NCBI GenBank assembly: GCA_017591395.1
Contig: WEDG01000380.1
Span: 1-64,000, forward strand
Direction of reading: 5' to 3'
Source: Schistocephalus solidus
Lineage: Eukaryota > Platyhelminthes > Cestoda > Diphyllobothriidea > Diphyllobothriidae
DNA length: 64,000 nt
Of this stretch, positions 62,961 to 64,000 are shown one piece after another. A model generated the notes under the pieces. That model ran no database searches. It had not been told where the DNA came from and worked only from the letters and a program-made list of their open reading frames with translations. How positions within the stretch are numbered: the first letter of the stretch is position 1; every line of letters starts with the position of its first letter. Both the position numbers and the translations under genes were made by a program.

Positions 62961-64000
62961 GGACCAGGAAAGTGTTCTGGGCGTTTTCCATTTATTCTTC
63001 TTCCGCAGTAGCATCCAATTCAAACGATGATGCAGATAAAGACGGCAGCAGGGGTGGATGACTGAATGGCCGATGGCACCACCGACACTCCAGTTAGCGC
63101 CATTATCACCAATGTTATGTAGGTCAAGAATCGACGAAACCTTCCACGTTTTTCTTTCGCTTGGAATAGGTAGATTTAACCTAAACCAGCAGCATCATAC
63201 AGTAAGCTGGTTTTAGAAAATCGTTGCTAAATACTGCTTCTAGGTAACCAAACTTCAACAGCCCAAAATGCTTGTTGCGTGCAGGTGCAGAAGGAAATGG
63301 CGTCCATCTGGTAAGACCTTTCGCAAATGCCATCTCCCGCAAATTAAGCATTATAATAGGTTTATTAATATAACATATCTTGGGTGCACAATCTTAGTAT
63401 GAAAATATATTTAAAAAATTTATTCAATTACACATTCACATTTGTAATTCTAAAAACTGTCATCTATCGGTTTTCAAGCTTCTTCGTTATATCAACAGTT
63501 TAAAGTTTTTAAGGATAATCAATTTTCCAACTTATGAAGCATCCACATAGTCCTTTAACTAACCGTTTTCTTTTAGTGTAGGAACCAGCCGTAGATGACG
63601 AAAATTATGCGCCCAATATACCTTGATATGTATCATGCCAGACAAATTTTCAGACCATAAATATTTTTTTCGCAAACAATTCTCTTATTATCAATAAACT
63701 ACCTCTTAGCGTCATTTTCTTCCATTGCCCTATGTTACGAGTGAGAGAGAGAGAGAGGGGGTACCAGGTATGGCTATAAACAGCGGAAGTGCGAGGGTCC
63801 CATGCGCATGCTTTTTTCCGGTGACGAGGGTAAAGAAGGCTGGAGTCTTGAAAACCCCTCCATAGTCCCGCCTTCTGTTCTGAAACAAAATTGCAGTTTT
63901 ATTAGTAAAGTTCTCGGAAATGAAAGACGCATGATCACTTAGACTGGGCTAATGTCCTGACCACCCAGGTTGGTCCCCGATCTTATTACCACGTGTTATA
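62961..64000. other. No gene seen
   Basis: AT-rich terminal kilobase with a short GAGA run (63740-63758). No recognisable domain or repeat copy. Confidence 0.4.

Noticed and set aside
1..64000. CRISPR arrays, operons, rRNA genes, DNA transposons with terminal inverted repeats
   Set aside because: None seen. The window is eukaryotic and its repeats are retroelement-type; the single large inverted repeat (35922-36108) shows no transposase between its arms.

Overview
The window looks like repeat-dense nuclear DNA of a flatworm, most likely a diphyllobothriidean tapeworm (Schistocephalus / Spirometra / Dibothriocephalus type). The lineage call is inference from remembered family resemblance of the retroelements and was not tested by any search. 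The DNA is eukaryotic: the one host gene has a GT-AG intron and an AATAAA signal, and the rest is almost entirely decayed retrotransposons.

Layout. 0-5 kb: a broken Gypsy-type LTR element (gag, protease, RT, RNase H, integrase pieces) split by a 2 kb non-LTR element (the 'ZF-LINE') whose ORF2 ends in an array of C2H2 zinc fingers. 5-22.4 kb: a stack of CR1/Jockey-like LINEs in both orientations, including one nearly complete but decayed copy on the minus strand (about 9.7-15.2 kb) and one on the plus strand (about 18.1-22.4 kb) that holds the longest open RT frame of the window. 22.4-25 kb: no gene seen. 25.0-29.3 kb: the only recognisable host gene, a two-exon sepiapterin-reductase-like SDR (341 aa). 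29.3-31.7 kb: intergenic. 31.7-40.9 kb: two ZF-LINE copies arranged back to back (minus 31.7-36.0, plus 36.1-40.9) with an inverted repeat at their junction. 41-43.2 kb: a Penelope-like element with RT and a well-kept GIY-YIG endonuclease. 43.5-46.1 kb: a cluster of tRNA-derived SINEs. 46.5-47.2 kb: a deleted Penelope copy. 48.3-50.3 kb: a minus-strand Gypsy remnant with two LTR pieces around an integrase. 50.7-55.1 kb: another minus-strand ZF-LINE interrupted by a gag-only fragment and a (CTT)n-bearing insert. 56.75-57.9 kb: a fifth ZF-LINE copy. 58-64 kb: Penelope, CR1 and ZF-LINE 3'UTR debris in AT-rich DNA.

How the parts work together. No operon or multi-gene host pathway is visible. The ZF-LINE is the unifying element: five copies carry the same C-terminal layout (one finger, a Thr/Ser/Ala-rich linker, then two finger pairs), and a roughly 850 bp 3'UTR that also occurs alone at several sites, as expected for 5'-truncated retrotransposition. 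Most element frames carry stops and frameshifts. The GIY-YIG frame, the CR1 RT frame at 20.6-21.8 kb and some ORF1 frames remain open over 160-400 codons. The most unusual observations are the zinc-finger array, the SINE family with a hammerhead-like CUGAUGA/GAAA core, and the TATA-bearing inverted repeat between the two divergent ZF-LINEs.
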